DNA of 64,000 nucleotides from Labyrinthula sp. Ha (GCA_015227615.1 JAALGZ010000007.1:2022565-2086564); one strand, 5' to 3'. Shown: positions 22,001 through 35,660, counted from the first letter of the stretch. Program-made: numbers and translations. The notes: generated from the sequence alone by a model not told the origin.

Positions 22001-24790
22001 AAACTCAAAATGTAAACTTGGATAGAAAATATGAAGATGTGATCGCGCTAGTAGAAGGGTAATACTGATACAGAAAATCTAAGTTTTCAGGGAATATCCC
22101 TTATGCCTTAGCTCTATTAAGAGATTTGTTGCCGAACTAAGTACATTAAATAAAGAAAAACACTCGTTTTGTGCTAGATAGGAAATATCTTTTAGAAATT
22201 CATACAGCAATGAGAAACAAGAAGTTGACACTAATACCTTTCAAAATAATGTACCGAATTTTATTAGTTCTATGAACCACACTAAATTTACCGATGTCCT
22301 TGAGGCATGACAGCAACAACCTTATAAACAAATGGCGCAATTATCAAGAAAGACGTGAAAACATGGAAAAGGTTTCAGCACAGTAGCCCATCAAAATCTT
22401 CAGAAGTACGAACCTGAAATATATATTCAAGCATGAAGATAAGGCACATTAGCTACATTTCCTTAAAAAATACTCAGTGAATGTAAGGAAAGTAAGAACT
22501 AAATGGGAGGATGTGTTTGATATATGGCTCAAGAACTCGATAAATACAGTTATAGGTTGTAGTTGCAAAGATAGGATCTTTAGTAGTTTGACGTATTCTT
22601 TATAATATGTACCAAAAAAGAGACAATAGGAACATAACAACTGATTGACCAGGGGAAAGTCTAAGAGATATAATGCAATAGCAAAACTTTATTATTCTGC
22701 ATTAAGCAGCTGTTATTTTTATTGCACTATCAGCTGCTCTGTCAAAAAACTTACATTTTTTTGTTTCCAATCTTCTAGGAGTTAAAGAACTTAAAGATAA
22801 GAAAATTTGTCGCAACTTTCCTTATGAAGCGTTGTACCTATTAAATTTTTGTTATCTTTCTATGAGATAGGACAAAGTCATCAACTCTATACTAGATAGT
22901 CATTCCCGACTAATCCTTAAAAGTCACTGCACAAGAAAACATGTCGTGTCAAACTTAACTCCTTGTCTGCAAAGAGACGCGTATGGAAAGGAGTTATACT
23001 ATCCCCTCAGCCTGAGGACTTCCGAGTCTATGAATTAAAGGAAATATTCCATCTAGAATCAGAGCCTGACATAATTCATTATATATATTCAGAAACTCGA
23101 GATCGTAAAGTTTTTAATGATTTCTTTAAAAAAACTTTATTATAACACCTTTGCTACCATTTAACTCCTAAGTATTGTGGGCTAGGCTCTTGCTACAGCG
23201 CTCTCGGCTTTGAATTGTAGCAGAGCGCTATGGTTTTAAATTACAGATGATTGGGCTAAAGACCAAAATCCTATAAAATACCTTATTTAACGTTAACTAG
23301 AATCAGATGCTCGTACTGAATTGAGTACATTTTCAGTTCATGAGAAAGTTGATTGAAAGCATGGCGTGAAGGGAGCACCATATCTCCAATTAGAACAATA
23401 GTTCAAAACTATTTGGACCTTTCAGGAGCAGCTGCGTCATCTGTGCTTCGAGAAAGTATGCAACGGTGAAATGTTACTAACCATACATATTGGCAATAGA
23501 TTCTTTCCAAGAAGAGGTTATTCCAACTTCATGGAATGAAAATCACATTGCTTAAGTCTTTCTGTTGCTGATGTAAATTTCTATAATCATTCTGAAGTTT
23601 AAGCTCTACAAAAGCCTTATATTTGATGTACTAATTTTTGTCTTAAGACAGGAGTAAAAAATACAAGCTAGTCCGCTCAGCATGACAACGAGGCGCTGGG
23701 TTTTATGAAACTTAGGAATAATCTTTTGATAATCGCTTTATTCTGATCATCAATAAGAAAACTAGAATTTTGATTCTAATCAAATGAATGTGTTCTTACT
23801 CAGATTATCAATTGCGTATCGTTACAAGACTCGGTAACATGACTTGGGCTCAAATGGCCACAAAATTTTATTTAGATTATGCAGCGTATGAAAACTTATG
23901 TAGAAACACCATTTAGGCTGGGAAACTTTGGGATCAGGGTACAGTTTCGCCATGATGTCTATTCCTGATGCTTTTCATATGATGGAAATATGAAATAAGG
24001 ATATTGTGGTTATTTAATCCCAGGCCATTTGGCCCAGTGTGTAATTATAACCAAGTGAAAATCAGAGTAAAATGTAAACCATTGGATATGAAGTAAAATC
24101 TCAATTCCCTTATTGATAATTAGAATCAAAGGAAATGTGAGATAAGCGTTGGTACATTTTATCAAATCCGATGCCTAGTTTCAACACAATCAAACACATA
24201 AACTATGTACATACGCTATCATACAAATCAACTTCACTGATTTTTGTTACTCTAGTAGATACAACGTAAGGTTTTCATTTTACAAAATCAGGGAAACCTA
24301 AAAAAATATAACAAAAGAGGTAAGAGGTTTATGGCGTAACTTTATACTGATGATTTTGCAAGAATTGATATAAGCGCCACTGACTTGTTTACATACGGAA
24401 AGCCAGGTGCGTTAAAATGTTAATTCTATCTGTATTTTCTGTTGTTAGATATCACTGTAGAAGAGTCTTTTGTTTTCATATTTGCAAACCTGCGAAACAA
24501 CTTTGGTATCTTGGATTGAAAATCTATCGATTTCTCAAATTTATTGATCGCTAATGCACACTCCAAGAATAGAAACCGGGACATAATATCGAATTAGGGG
24601 ATAACCCTCAAATAATATCAGTATCATATAAATATTGTCATACAAATATCAATATGCCTATTGTAGCCTTTCTATATCATACTAAAATGAAACTTAAATT
24701 TATCATCAGTTTCATGATATCATTATAATTATCAAAGCAATTATTAATATGAAAGACTGGTTTATCGAAAGACTATCGATAAGATGATAA
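19024..24790. repeat. 5.77-kb repeat, copy A
   Basis: Aligns end to end with 29894-35659 (5,766 bp), at a constant offset apart from one 1-bp indel. The middle (about 19420-23580) has only about six differences; the stretch around 19260-19420 and the last few hundred bases have many more. No terminal inverted repeats, transposase or RT motif were found, so it does not look like a transposon. It holds no gene I can support beyond one short frame at 22963-23145. Confidence 0.88.
22963..23145 (+). CDS. Short duplicated open frame, possible exon
   Basis: A 60-codon frame that begins with TTG and lacks an ATG; it is open back to about 22918. The product is charged with aromatic residues (PQPEDFRVYELKEIFH) and ends in TAA. 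It recurs unchanged at 33832-34014, but the surrounding DNA is equally unchanged, so this is not evidence of selection. It could be a last exon or noise. Confidence 0.2.
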   Translation: MSAKRRVWKGVILSPQPEDFRVYELKEIFHLESEPDIIHYIYSETRDRKVFNDFFKKTLL

Positions 24791-24936
24791 CAGCCAATTT
24801 TTCTTAGGCATATTTGACCAAAGTTTAAAGATAGGAAAAAAGGAGATAACTTTAACGCTCAAGAGCGCAAACAGCAAGTACGATTTAGAGACAAGAATAA
24901 TAGCCGTTAAAGAAACAAAGAGTCGAGTCAATTGAC

Positions 24937-26643
24937 ATGGAAAAGATAAGATCTTTGGTAAAGGGAGCTTTGCCTCCTTCTTTTGTTAAAATTGTTCGGT
25001 ATCTGTTCGCAGTTGTGGCGATTAGTAAAGTCTTTAAACTCTTGAGACTTTTTGTCCGTGGCTATCGTGCAAATCGACTTGCACAAAAACTCCCAACGGT
25101 GACTTATCCGACAGCACACATGGGAAAGTATTCTGTAAATCCTTATGGAACATTGTTGAGTGCTGTTGATCCTCCCTTTCCGTTGGATCATAAGACATTG
25201 AGAAAAATTTACTCTATTTAACGTTGCAAGTATTTTTCTCCTCGACTCGTTATTTTCTAGCTTTTCAATGAAAAACTAAAAGGAAAAAAACTTCTTTTCT
25301 CCTGGGTTGTAAATCCGCTCTATTCTCAGTTCATGTTCAAACCGCTGGGTGCTTTGATGATAAACGACATGGATCTCATAAGACAGCTCACAAGCTCAAA
25401 GAATTTGAGGAATGTGAAGAAAGGAATTACTTATAAAATTGCCGCCCCGCTAATTGGTAGGGGTATTCTTTCAGTTCCAACTTATGGAAGCTCTTGGGAG
25501 CACCAGAGGAATATTCTAGACAAAGGCTTCGCTGAGCAAATAATAGCAAGCAATTGTTTTGAGATAAAAGAAGTTGGAAAAGACTTGGTCGAGCGAATTA
25601 CTTTCTTGCTGGGTGAAAAAAATGTTGTGGAAGTGAATATAATCGAGGAGATGTTAAAGACTACAATAGATGTATTGGGAAGGGTCGCGTTCAGTTATGA
25701 TTTTGGGTCATTGAAGGCAAAGGAAACAAAGGATGCACCGCTTTTCAGCGCTTTTGATGTAATTTTGAACACTCTGCAGATGCGCATGAGGAACCCGCTC
25801 TTATCAAGAACATCGTGGGTTCCAACGGAGCAGAATAACAACTTTAACAAGGCAATGAACAAATTAGTTTCAGTTGTAGATAATGTAATCACAGGGAGGA
25901 AGACGAGTAAGAGTACAAGAGATAGAGACCTGCTAGATATTTTACTGCTGCCTGATGATAAAGGGCGTAAGTTAACAGATCTACAAATCTCTGAAAACAT
26001 CCGCACTATGCTGTTTGCTGGACATGATACAACTGCTGCTGCTCTCTCGTGGTCTTTCTTTCTCTTGGGGAAACATCCGGATGTTGTGAAAAAAATCGAA
26101 TTTGAATTTCAAGAAAAGTTTGCTGGTGATTTATCTTTATTGACTGCGGAAAAGTTGGAAACCTGTAAGTATTTGAATTCTGTGGTTTTAGAGGTTCTGA
26201 GACTCTATCCTTCTGCAGGATTTATGCAAGCTACTACAAAGGAGTTTTACTTGGACGAATACTTGATTCCAAAGGGCATGGAGATATTAATTTTACCATA
26301 TCTGTTACATAGAAACCCAAAGTATTATAACAAACCAGATGAGTTTTTACCTGAACGGTGGTTAGAGGACTTCAAAGTAGGTGAAGAAGTAAGTTTACAG
26401 ACTCAAGTCAGTTTGGCTGGAAAAACAAAAGCGTATTTTCCATTTAGTTTGGGAAAAAGAATTTGCGTTGGCAGAAAACTGGCGCTTCTGGAGATAAGAG
26501 TGATTCTCTTAAACGTTCTCAAACACTTTGAAGTGTCATTGCCACCTGTACAACCAGAGACCTTTTCCGAGATTCCCTATCTAGGGACGACGCTGTACCC
26601 CGTAGATCTCATGGTGTGTTTCTCCAGAAAAAATATTTCATAG
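24937..26643 (+). CDS. Cytochrome P450 monooxygenase, microsomal type
   Basis: Modelled as exons 24937-25159, 25195-25229 and 25261-26643, with introns of 35 and 31 nt, giving 546 residues and a TAG stop. Unspliced, the frame stops at 25221. The first intron is my inference from frame; the second is clearer. An N-terminal hydrophobic segment (residues ~16-40) suggests anchoring in the ER. The I-helix oxygen-binding motif AGHDTT is near residue 340, the K-helix ExxR is in LEVLRLYP, PERW follows, and the heme loop FSLGKRICVG has its ligand Cys near residue 488. It inserts oxygen into a lipophilic substrate using a reductase partner; it looks closest to the CYP4/CYP97-like side of the superfamily, and the substrate is unknown. 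It converges on the gene ending at 26942. A 3' relic of its duplicate is at 42883. Confidence 0.9.
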
Positions 26644-26941
26644 ATCGCACAACTATGCTTGAAGCTTTGGTTTATAACAATAATTAACCTGTCAATATAT
26701 TTATTTATTTATTTACATTTGCTTATACGCTTTTCGAGATAAAACAGAAAAGAAACAACTATAAATAACAACTGTTGCCAAATCCCTAGATTGTAGCAGT
26801 GTTGCTTTAGCAGATATGAATTCATCGGTTAAGCAATCCCAACAGCGTTGAAGATGCCTAGTTAGATTAAACAAATTCTAAATCTCAAAATTAAAATTTA
26901 CAGAGAAGAATTAAGACCTTCGACACACCTCCTAACGAAAA

Positions 26942-28018
26942 CTACTTTTGCTTTTCTAGTAAGTGCAAACCTAATCCAGCTAAACAGCCTAGTACTATCA
27001 TCAAACCGACTGCCTGTGCTGAAAATTGTATCAAATGAGATTGAGTATACAAAGCTAGCGCTACTAACCCAGCCCTAAATGCCCAGATGAAATGATGCGT
27101 GCTTTCTATTTTCCCTACAAAAATATTAAATCCTTTTGATCTATGTCTCAAATAAGCAGCGGCAACAACTCGCACTAAAATATCCCATAAATAGACTTTG
27201 TGCGGAAGAATAGAAACTCCAGAAAACAGAATGAATCCAACACTTCCAGCCTTCAGAAATGTCGTATATCCAATCCAGGTTATAATATCCATTCTCGGTG
27301 TTAGATCTCTGGGAAATTTATCTGTGTAAACTGGATGATTAGGACCAAAGAAAGCTCTATTGAAACCAAGAACAATATAGGTTCTTTTATCTGAAAGCAT
27401 AGCATAGTAAGCGAAAATCAACATAACGATTGATAGGGTGTCTTGAACTATTTTAGGATAAGGCAATGTAAACAACGGAATATTATCATCTTCTGAGTAT
27501 TTATAATCACTAAAACAAGTTTCATTTCCACTATCTAAACATTCAGAAAAAACTTCGTTCATGTTCAAAGGGCGAAAATACAGAAGAAACAAGTGTAGAG
27601 TGAATCCAGAGATTCCACAATACAATAACCTAGCAAAACGAAAACCAACAAGTTTTTGCAGAGTAGGCGGCCTGAGTAAAGAGTGAGAGAGAATAAACGC
27701 AAGTGAAACATACGCATTCTCAATGAACAGAGCAGGGATGGTACTTACGGGCTTGTTTTTTGCTAATCCACCGCCAATGAGGAAATTTTGGAGGAAGGGA
27801 ACTCGTGCACCAAGATGAGAAACCCACGCAATGATGGAGAAGAGAGAGAATAAGGAGTACACTATTAATCCAACTGCAGTGAGCTTGAAAACCACATCCA
27901 CTGCGGTTTCAATAACTTCTGTTACTTTCGAATTTGTACCATGGGCTTCTTTCTTGTGGGAAATGTTCCCTTTGGGTTTTGAAAAGAGTTTAAATGGAGA
28001 GAAGTTTTCAGCTATCAT
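26942..28018 (-). CDS. Multi-pass membrane protein, NnrU/nurim-like (copy 1)
   Basis: 358 residues, ATG at 28018, TAG stop, no intron. After a ~45-residue polar N-terminus come several hydrophobic segments. The segment with FILSHSLLRPP followed by a membrane helix and YFRPLN resembles the NnrU/nurim family, relatives of isoprenylcysteine methyltransferases, in which an HS motif follows the first helices. The late HHFIWAFRAGL segment sits where that fold has its RHP-type motif, though it is not conserved here. Family membership is by eye and activity unknown. A 91% identical copy is at 43288-44364. It is convergent with the P450 (298 bp apart). Confidence 0.65.
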   Translation of the reverse strand: MIAENFSPFKLFSKPKGNISHKKEAHGTNSKVTEVIETAVDVVFKLTAVGLIVYSLFSLFSIIAWVSHLGARVPFLQNFLIGGGLAKNKPVSTIPALFIENAYVSLAFILSHSLLRPPTLQKLVGFRFARLLYCGISGFTLHLFLLYFRPLNMNEVFSECLDSGNETCFSDYKYSEDDNIPLFTLPYPKIVQDTLSIVMLIFAYYAMLSDKRTYIVLGFNRAFFGPNHPVYTDKFPRDLTPRMDIITWIGYTTFLKAGSVGFILFSGVSILPHKVYLWDILVRVVAAAYLRHRSKGFNIFVGKIESTHHFIWAFRAGLVALALYTQSHLIQFSAQAVGLMIVLGCLAGLGLHLLEKQK

Positions 28019-28741
28019 TGAATCTTATATTGAAACGTTTTCTATTTGCAGTACTTGTTGATTCTTGCTTTTTTATTAAGTTTTTAAATTGGTTTTGAGT
28101 GCAAAGTTAAGCCGAAAATCTAGTCTTTCCCGAAGTTATTACAAACTAGAGGATGATATGGGCAACATTTTGGGTTATTGTGAGTGTGGTTTAACTATGG
28201 AATTCTAGTGGTGTCATAGCTATTGATCTAGTTTACTTTGATTTGCCTCTATGCTGTGATGCGTGGTTTCAGCGAATGGGAATGTGTTTATTTACCTGAA
28301 AAGTCACAAGGGCGGGCAATACAAGAATTGGGTAAAATTCCCTGTATCAACAACACGTTAATATCACTGAATCAATATCGGTTTTCTTTATCGGATTGTT
28401 TCCTATAGAACACAAGATTCAAAAGTGTTCCAAAAATATGTCTTTTATTAGAGCTATGTCCCTAGTCAGAAACAATCGGTCCTTTTTCGGTTAAATTTAG
28501 AGGACCAACAATTCGGAAGACTTTGATTCTTGTGGTACCTGTCTAAAACCAATATTATCCTATAATTTGTTGTGATATTGATATAGGATAGCATATAGTT
28601 GATTTACTGAATCTGCCCTTGATTGACATTAGTGAAAATATCCCTAGCATCTAGAAATATTTGCCTTAAATAAGAAATTATAAAGATAAAGTTCGACTAG
28701 AGTAAAGAGTTTGTTCTCAAACTTATTGGTTGTTACTAGGT

Positions 28742-29893
28742 TTTTTTATTGGGATAAATGATAACTAGCGGAAAGCTAACGTTAAAAAAATTCATGATGG
28801 CTTTTGGTATTCCCAAAATCTTTCAACAATTTAATATTCTGTCCCAAATCATCTCTTCAAAATATATTATGCCTATATTCTTCCTGCACAGGAATAAAAT
28901 TGAAGCAAAAGATGGCTCAAAACTAGGTACAACATAGAATCAACATCATTTGCAATTTATTTTATATGAAAATTTTCCTCTGACTACTGACCTTACCTTT
29001 GAAGATATCTAAAACTCAGCTCAAAATCAACTCCTAGAAAGTAGCGAAAGATTCTAAATACTTTTAATAAATAATTTAAAAGAACTAATTCTACTCTTCC
29101 AGAAAAAATGTAACTGAGAAAATAGAGGTAATACCTTGCTGATAGCAAGCATTTTGCATAGTTTTCAAATAGAAATGCACCTATCTTCGGTCAAACCTCA
29201 CATCAGAACATTTAAGATATATCATTCGAATACTTTCTAGAAGAACCTTTAAGATAACTCGAAATTCATATTTTGAACTAATTTTAATTTCACCAAGATA
29301 GAACGTATATATTCGCGATAGCGAAAATTATGCACCAACTTCATATAGTTGTAAACCTAGCTTCGTTCAAACCTTTCTTTAGAAAATTTAATATATAAAA
29401 ATCTGAAATCATACTTAGAAAAAATTACTTTAACATCAACTTATTTCAGTTGACCAGTTCCTTTTGTTTTGACCTACATTTAGCATTTCTCCTCACAATC
29501 AAACACGTCTCTCAGACAGTTCAGCTAAGCAAAATCTCCAAAAAGTAGAAGGCAACTAGTTTTGAACCTTCAGTTAACAAGTGATTGTTTGCTCATTTTT
29601 TAGGAGGCACACGTATTTCTATTGCCACCGTCTTTTTTGTTCGCACAAGGAGTTATTTTCTGGACTTGTTTGGTTTTGGCTTTTACCAGAGAGAGAAAAT
29701 TTTGAGTCTGTTGAATTTACAAGAAATACCGGTACGTACCGATAATTATCGTCAAATTCGCTCTTAACGTTATTTTTTCGTTAATTTTGTTTAACGATAA
29801 GCCTGGGATTCTAGCTAACGCTATTAACGTTAAACAAAATTAGCGCGAAATTAACGTTAACTAGAATGAATAACGATACAATAACAAACACTA
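28742..29893. other. Spacer between the two duplication units
   Basis: 1.15 kb of AT-rich DNA not found at the end of unit 2. No gene supported; a 60-codon frame at 29585-29767 has no ATG and no recognisable content. The right end carries a hairpin. Confidence 0.5.
29765..29859. repeat. Imperfect inverted repeat (hairpin)
   Basis: Two 32-bp arms (29765-29796 and 29828-29859) are about 85% complementary and rich in TTAACG; each contains AATTTTGTTTAACG or its complement. The loop is 31 bp. It lies 34 bp before unit 2 of the tandem duplication. It may be a small foldback element or a rearrangement hotspot. Confidence 0.65.
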
Positions 29894-32800
29894 GATGAGC
29901 TGCGTTTATTGGTTACGTTCGTAATACAGTAGTTATTTCACTGGCTCTAATAACAGTTATCTATCGTAACAATTCGTTCAAGACTCCGCTTATTATGGAA
30001 ACCAAATCTTTTCTTATAACCTTCAGCTTGATTAGAAGTTTACCTCTGGATGCCCTTGTTCAATAATAGATTTCAATTTTGGTATTATTGCTGAAATCTA
30101 ATCGTAGAAAACGTTGACACGCCTGATGTAGCTGTGAAACGCTCTTTGAATGGAAAGGATCTTAAATTTCTTTATCCTAGAGTCTTGAATTATTTATAAA
30201 ACCAGCAGGAAAAAATTAGCAAAAACTACCTTCTTACCAAAACAGAGTTAACCTGCCCTAGGATAAAGACAATAGCATGCAAAAGCGCTTTAGTCTTTTT
30301 CGAGTTGTGGAGATATTTCACATATATATATATAAGTGCATTTTACACATAAATATATTCTTATGAGTTTAATTTCGAGTCTCTCTGACTAGGTTTTCCA
30401 ATGGAGTAGATTTGAGCCGACCATTTAAATGATATGGAAGAAGTGAAAACTTTCTACCTCGCAAACCATTTCACACTCCACGTAACTAAGAATATAAACA
30501 TGCATAAATGTGTTTTCTCAGATGTACCACAAATATAGTCTTTTAGTTTTGTGAGAGATTAATAGATTTTATGATATCTGGTACGCTAGCCTATTGGATT
30601 ATACTAATTGTTAGAACTCAATGTCCTTTTATCTGTTGAAAACAGTTTAATTGTCTTTAACAGAAAAAGGAACTATATTCCAAAGAAAACCAATACATTG
30701 TTGAATACTTTCTCATTTTTCGGTAGACTGGCTACCTCCGAATCTCTTTCAAGTTCATACAATACTCCCAGGTTATAATCTCTACTTTTGCATTATTCTT
30801 AGAAGGCTGCTAGAAATTAATCTAGTCGGATACTTTGCAGTCTGTATCCTATGGAATTAATTTGAGTGGCCATAAGAACTATTAGAGTTGCTAGCATGAA
30901 GAAAAATCTTATCTAAATATAGAATTATTATCACATTTTAGAGGGAGCAGTAGTGGATGGTGGAGTTCAATTTGTGTGTTAGGTAAGAATTACCGAATAG
31001 GCTTTGGTATATTTTTACTTGCATTAGCCTCCTACTCTAGACAAATGGGAAACTTAAAGCTTCAACTGTAGACTATATTTAATATTACAAAAACTCAAAG
31101 AAACAAATATTGGACACCATAGATTGAAGTAGTTCTTAGGGGATTCAAATGGATATTTAAATATCCTTTTGCGGAGAAGATGTAAATTTCCCATCGCAAT
31201 CCATTAAATTAACTTGCTTTCATACTAAACAGCAAGAATAAAATGTTGTAGATCTTGATAAGAATTGTAAAAGGTTTCTATTTCTTGCTGTATAATGAAA
31301 TATATTTTTATTTTCTATTTTTGTATCATTAACTTTGATAATTTTATAGTAAAAGTGTATATTGTGGATAATTAGGTGCCTTATATGAATTTATAACTTC
31401 TGAAACCAGCTCTACATACTATTTGCTCTGCATAATTTTTTGAGGTATTATTGTCACAACTTAATATGATAATTACAAACTATTCAAGCACAGTTTCAAT
31501 GGGGTGCACAACTGAATATCATGGAACTCAAGGGGTTGTGTGGAATTCCGCGTGTCAATTTCTATCCATCTCGGCACTATTTTCTAACCAATATGCAGAC
31601 GTGATTGCTTTTCAGGTCATACATATTTAATAAAAATTCTTCAATTAATACTATCGATTTCACAAGAAACTGTCATATTTGAAACAACTGAGATAAACAA
31701 TTGAAGATAATTAACCTCAATCCATTTTTCAAGGTTGCTTATCGGACATTATTATTTGTTTTCATGAGCTAAATCAAGCTCTGCATGACGACTCTCTAGG
31801 TGGTTATTACTTTTTAAACGGGCGTATTCTGGCCAATATTTGATATTTAGTAGCTATAGGTTGATGGAACTAACTACCCAGATAGAATATTAGTAGTAAC
31901 TGCGTTGACAGGAGTATCTCAAGTTTGAAATTCTGCTTAACCACCATTATAAATCATCTTGGCTTATGGTTTTTAGTTTGAAAGAATTAACCCTCCCCAC
32001 TTTTCTTGTATGGTGATGCTAACTACGATTGCCACATCAGCAGTTCCTCTTGGGCAATGGAAAGTTCTTTTTCTCATACTTATGTCTTTGCAAATAGTAA
32101 GTTGGGGTTTATGATGTTATTTACTCGTGAAATGAGCATTCATTCAAATAACTGTAAAACGTGTAAGATTAGAGTTTCCAAGTATATCCTCAATAAGGTT
32201 TTCTAAATTGAGTTTAGTGTTTAAATGAAAGCAAAATTTATAATACAAGGAAATATTGTAAAACATTCTTAGTTTGTGTATTTCATGGATGAATCCCGAC
32301 CATTACTAGTAGGACCAAATACAAGGCAAATCCAGTTAAACTATATTATAAATATTCATATTTCATGTATTTTAGCTACGAGAATAGATATAATATGAAG
32401 AATAAAGTGTATTTGAAGAGATTAACCTAGAAAAAACCTGTGCTTTTAACTTGAATAAGAAAACAAAGCTCAGTATGATCCAAGTAAAATAGCTGGATCA
32501 TATTCAGAAAGATATATTTTTTCTCAGCAGTTTGTAGTAACACTGAGAGAAAGTAAATACAAAAAGAACATAGCAGGCATTATGCAGTCTCATAAGAAAT
32601 GACCCTGTGCAATATCGTGGATAAGACACAAAATACTAAATTCATTTCACGAAAAAGCTAAAGCAAGCCGGAGGCTATATGGTTGACCATTATAAGTAAA
32701 AATAAAAAGAATGAATATACATAGCATTAATAGATAATAGAAAAGAACTATTTTTAAGAAAAATCTAAAGTAACTCGAAAATTCAGAGCCACAAATGATA

Positions 32801-35659
32801 TTATTTAGGGAAAAGATTGTAATTTAGATATGTATGGTAAGGTTATTTAGGTAGGAGGGTGTATACTGGAAACTCAAAATGTAAACTTGGATAGAAAATA
32901 TGAAGATGTGATCGCGCTAGTAGAAGGGTAATACTGATACAGAAAATCTAAGTTTTCAGGGAATATCCCTTATGCCTTAGCTCTATTAAGAGATTTGTTG
33001 CCGAACTAAGTACATTAAATAAAGAAAAACACTCGTTTTGTGCTAGATAGGAAATATCTTTTAGAAATTCATACAGCAATGAGAAACAAGAAGTTGACAC
33101 TAATACCTTTCAAAATAATGTACCGAATTTTATTAGTTCTATGAACCACACTAAATTTACCGATGTCCTTGAGGCATGACAGCAACAACCTTATAAACAA
33201 ATGGCGCAATTATCAAGAAAGACGTGAAAACATGGAAAAGGTTTCAGCACAGTAGCCCATCAAAATCTTCAGAAGTACGAACCTGAAATATATATTCAAG
33301 CATGAAGATAAGGCACATTAGCTACATTTCCTTAAAAAATACTCAGTGAATGTAAGGAAAGTAAGAACTAAATGGGAGGATGTGTTTGATATATGGCTCA
33401 AGAACTCGATAAATACAGTTATAGGTTGTAGTTGCAAAGATAGGATCTTTAGTAGTTTGACGTATTCTTTATAATATGTACCAAAAAAGAGACAATAGGA
33501 ACATAACAACTGATTGACCAGGGGAAAGTCTAAGAGATATAATGCAATAGCAAAACTTTATTATTCTGCATTAAGCAGCTGTTATTTTTATTGCACTATC
33601 AGCTGCTCTGTCAAAAAACTTACATTTTTTTGTTTCCAATCTTCTAGGAGTTAAAGAACTTAAAGATAAGAAAATTTGTCGCAACTTTCCTTATGAAGCG
33701 TTGTACCTATTAAATTTTTGTTATCTTTCTATGAGATAGGACAAAGTCATCAACTCTATACTAGATAGTCATTCCCGACTAATCCTTAAAAGTCACTGCA
33801 CAAGAAAACATGTCGTGTCAAACTTAACTCCTTGTCTGCAAAGAGACGCGTATGGAAAGGAGTTATACTATCCCCTCAGCCTGAGGACTTCCGAGTCTAT
33901 GAATTAAAGGAAATATTCCATCTAGAATCAGAGCCTGACATAATTCATTATATATATTCAGAAACTCGAGATCGTAAAGTTTTTAATGATTTCTTTAAAA
34001 AAACTTTATTATAACACCTTTGCTACCATTTAACTCCTAAGTATTGTGGGCTAGGCTCTTGCTACAGCGCTCTCGGCTTTGAATTGTAGCAGAGCGCTAT
34101 GGTTTTAAATTACAGATGATTGGGCTAAAGACCAAAATCCTATAAAATACCTTATTTAACGTTAACTAGAATCAGATGCTCGTACTGAATTGAGTACATT
34201 TTCAGTTCATGAGAAAGTTGATTGAAAGCATGGCGTGAAGGGAGCACCATGTCTCCAATTAGAACAATAGTTCAAAACTATTTGGACCTTTCAGGAGCAG
34301 CTGCGTCATCTGTGCTTCGAGAAAGTATGCAACGGTGAAATGTTACTAACCATACATATTGGCAATAGATTCTTTCCAAGAAGAGGTTATTCCAACTTCA
34401 TGGAATGAAAATCACATTGCTTAAGTCTTTCTGTTGCTGATGTAAATTTCTATAATTATTCTGAAGTTTAAGCTCTACAAAAGCCTTATATTTGATGTAC
34501 TAATTTTTGTCTTAAGACAGGAGTAAAAAATACAAGCTAGTCCGCTCAGCATGACAACGAGGCGCTGGGTTTTATGAAACTTAGGAATAATCTTTTGATA
34601 ATCGCTTTATTCTGATCATCAATAAGAAAACTAAAATTTTGATTCTAATCAAATGAATGTGTTCTTACTCAGATTATCAATTGCGTATCGTTACAAGACT
34701 CGGTAACATGACTTGGGCTCAAATGGCCAAAAAATTTTATTTAGATTATGCAGCGTATGAAAGCTTATGTAGAAACACCATTTAGGCTGGGAAACTTTGG
34801 GATCAGGGTACAGTTTCGCCATGATGTCCATTCCTGATGCTTTTCATATGATGGAAATATGAAATAAGGATATTGTGGTTATTTAATCCCAGGCCATTTT
34901 GCCCAGTGTGTAATTATAACCAAGTGAAAATCAGAGTAAAATGTAAACCATTGGATATGAAGTAAAATCTCAATTCCCTTATTGATAATTAGAATCAAAG
35001 GAAATGTGAGATAAGCGTTGGTACATTTTATCAAATCCGATGCCTAGTTTCAACACAATCAAACACACAAACTATGTACATACGCTATCATACAAATCAA
35101 CTTCACTGATTTTTGTTACTCTAGTAGATACAACGTAAGGTTTTCATTTTACAAAATCAGGGAAACCTAAAAAAATATAACAAAAGAGGTAAGAGGTTTA
35201 TGGCCTAACTTTATACTGATGATTTTGCAAGCATTGATATAAGCGCCACTGACTTGTTTACATACGGAAAGCCAGGTGCGTTAAAATGTTAATTCTATCT
35301 GTATTTTCTGTTATTAGATATCACTGTAGAAGAGTCTTTTGTTTTCATATTTGCAAACCTGCGAAATAACTTTGGTATCTTGGATTGAAAATCCATCGAT
35401 TTCTCAAATTTATTGATCGCTAATGCACACTCCAAGAATAGAAACCGGGCCATAATATCGAATTTGGGGATAACCCTCAAATAATATCAGTATCATATAA
35501 ATATTGTCATACAAATATCAATAAGCCTATTGTAGCCTTTCTATATCATACTAAGATGAAACTTAAGTTTATCATCAGTTTCATGATTTCATCGTAATTA
35601 TTAAAGCAATAATTAATATGAAAGACTAACTTATCGAAAGACTATCGATAAGATGATAA
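29894..35659. repeat. 5.77-kb repeat, copy B
   Basis: Partner of 19024-24790. Ends at AAGATGATAA in both copies; beyond this the sequences differ because copy B is followed by inserted DNA. Confidence 0.88.
33832..34014 (+). CDS. Second copy of the short open frame
   Basis: Identical at the protein level to 22963-23145 and equally uncertain; no ATG start. Confidence 0.2.
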   Translation: MSAKRRVWKGVILSPQPEDFRVYELKEIFHLESEPDIIHYIYSETRDRKVFNDFFKKTLL

Positions 35660-35660
35660 G

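Larger units (their letters stand above)
19024..28741. repeat. Unit 1 of a large tandem duplication
   Basis: Contains, in order, a 5.77-kb non-coding segment (19024-24790), the intact P450, the NnrU/nurim-like membrane gene and about 720 bp of shared non-coding tail. The same parts recur in the same order and orientation in 29894-46641. Homology begins at GATGAGCTGCG in both units and fades at about 28741/46641. Confidence 0.85.

Noticed and set aside
19024-24790. The 5.77-kb repeat as a mobile element.
   Set aside because: No terminal repeats, target duplication or transposase; the homology continues in order into the P450 and membrane gene, so it is part of a tandem duplication.
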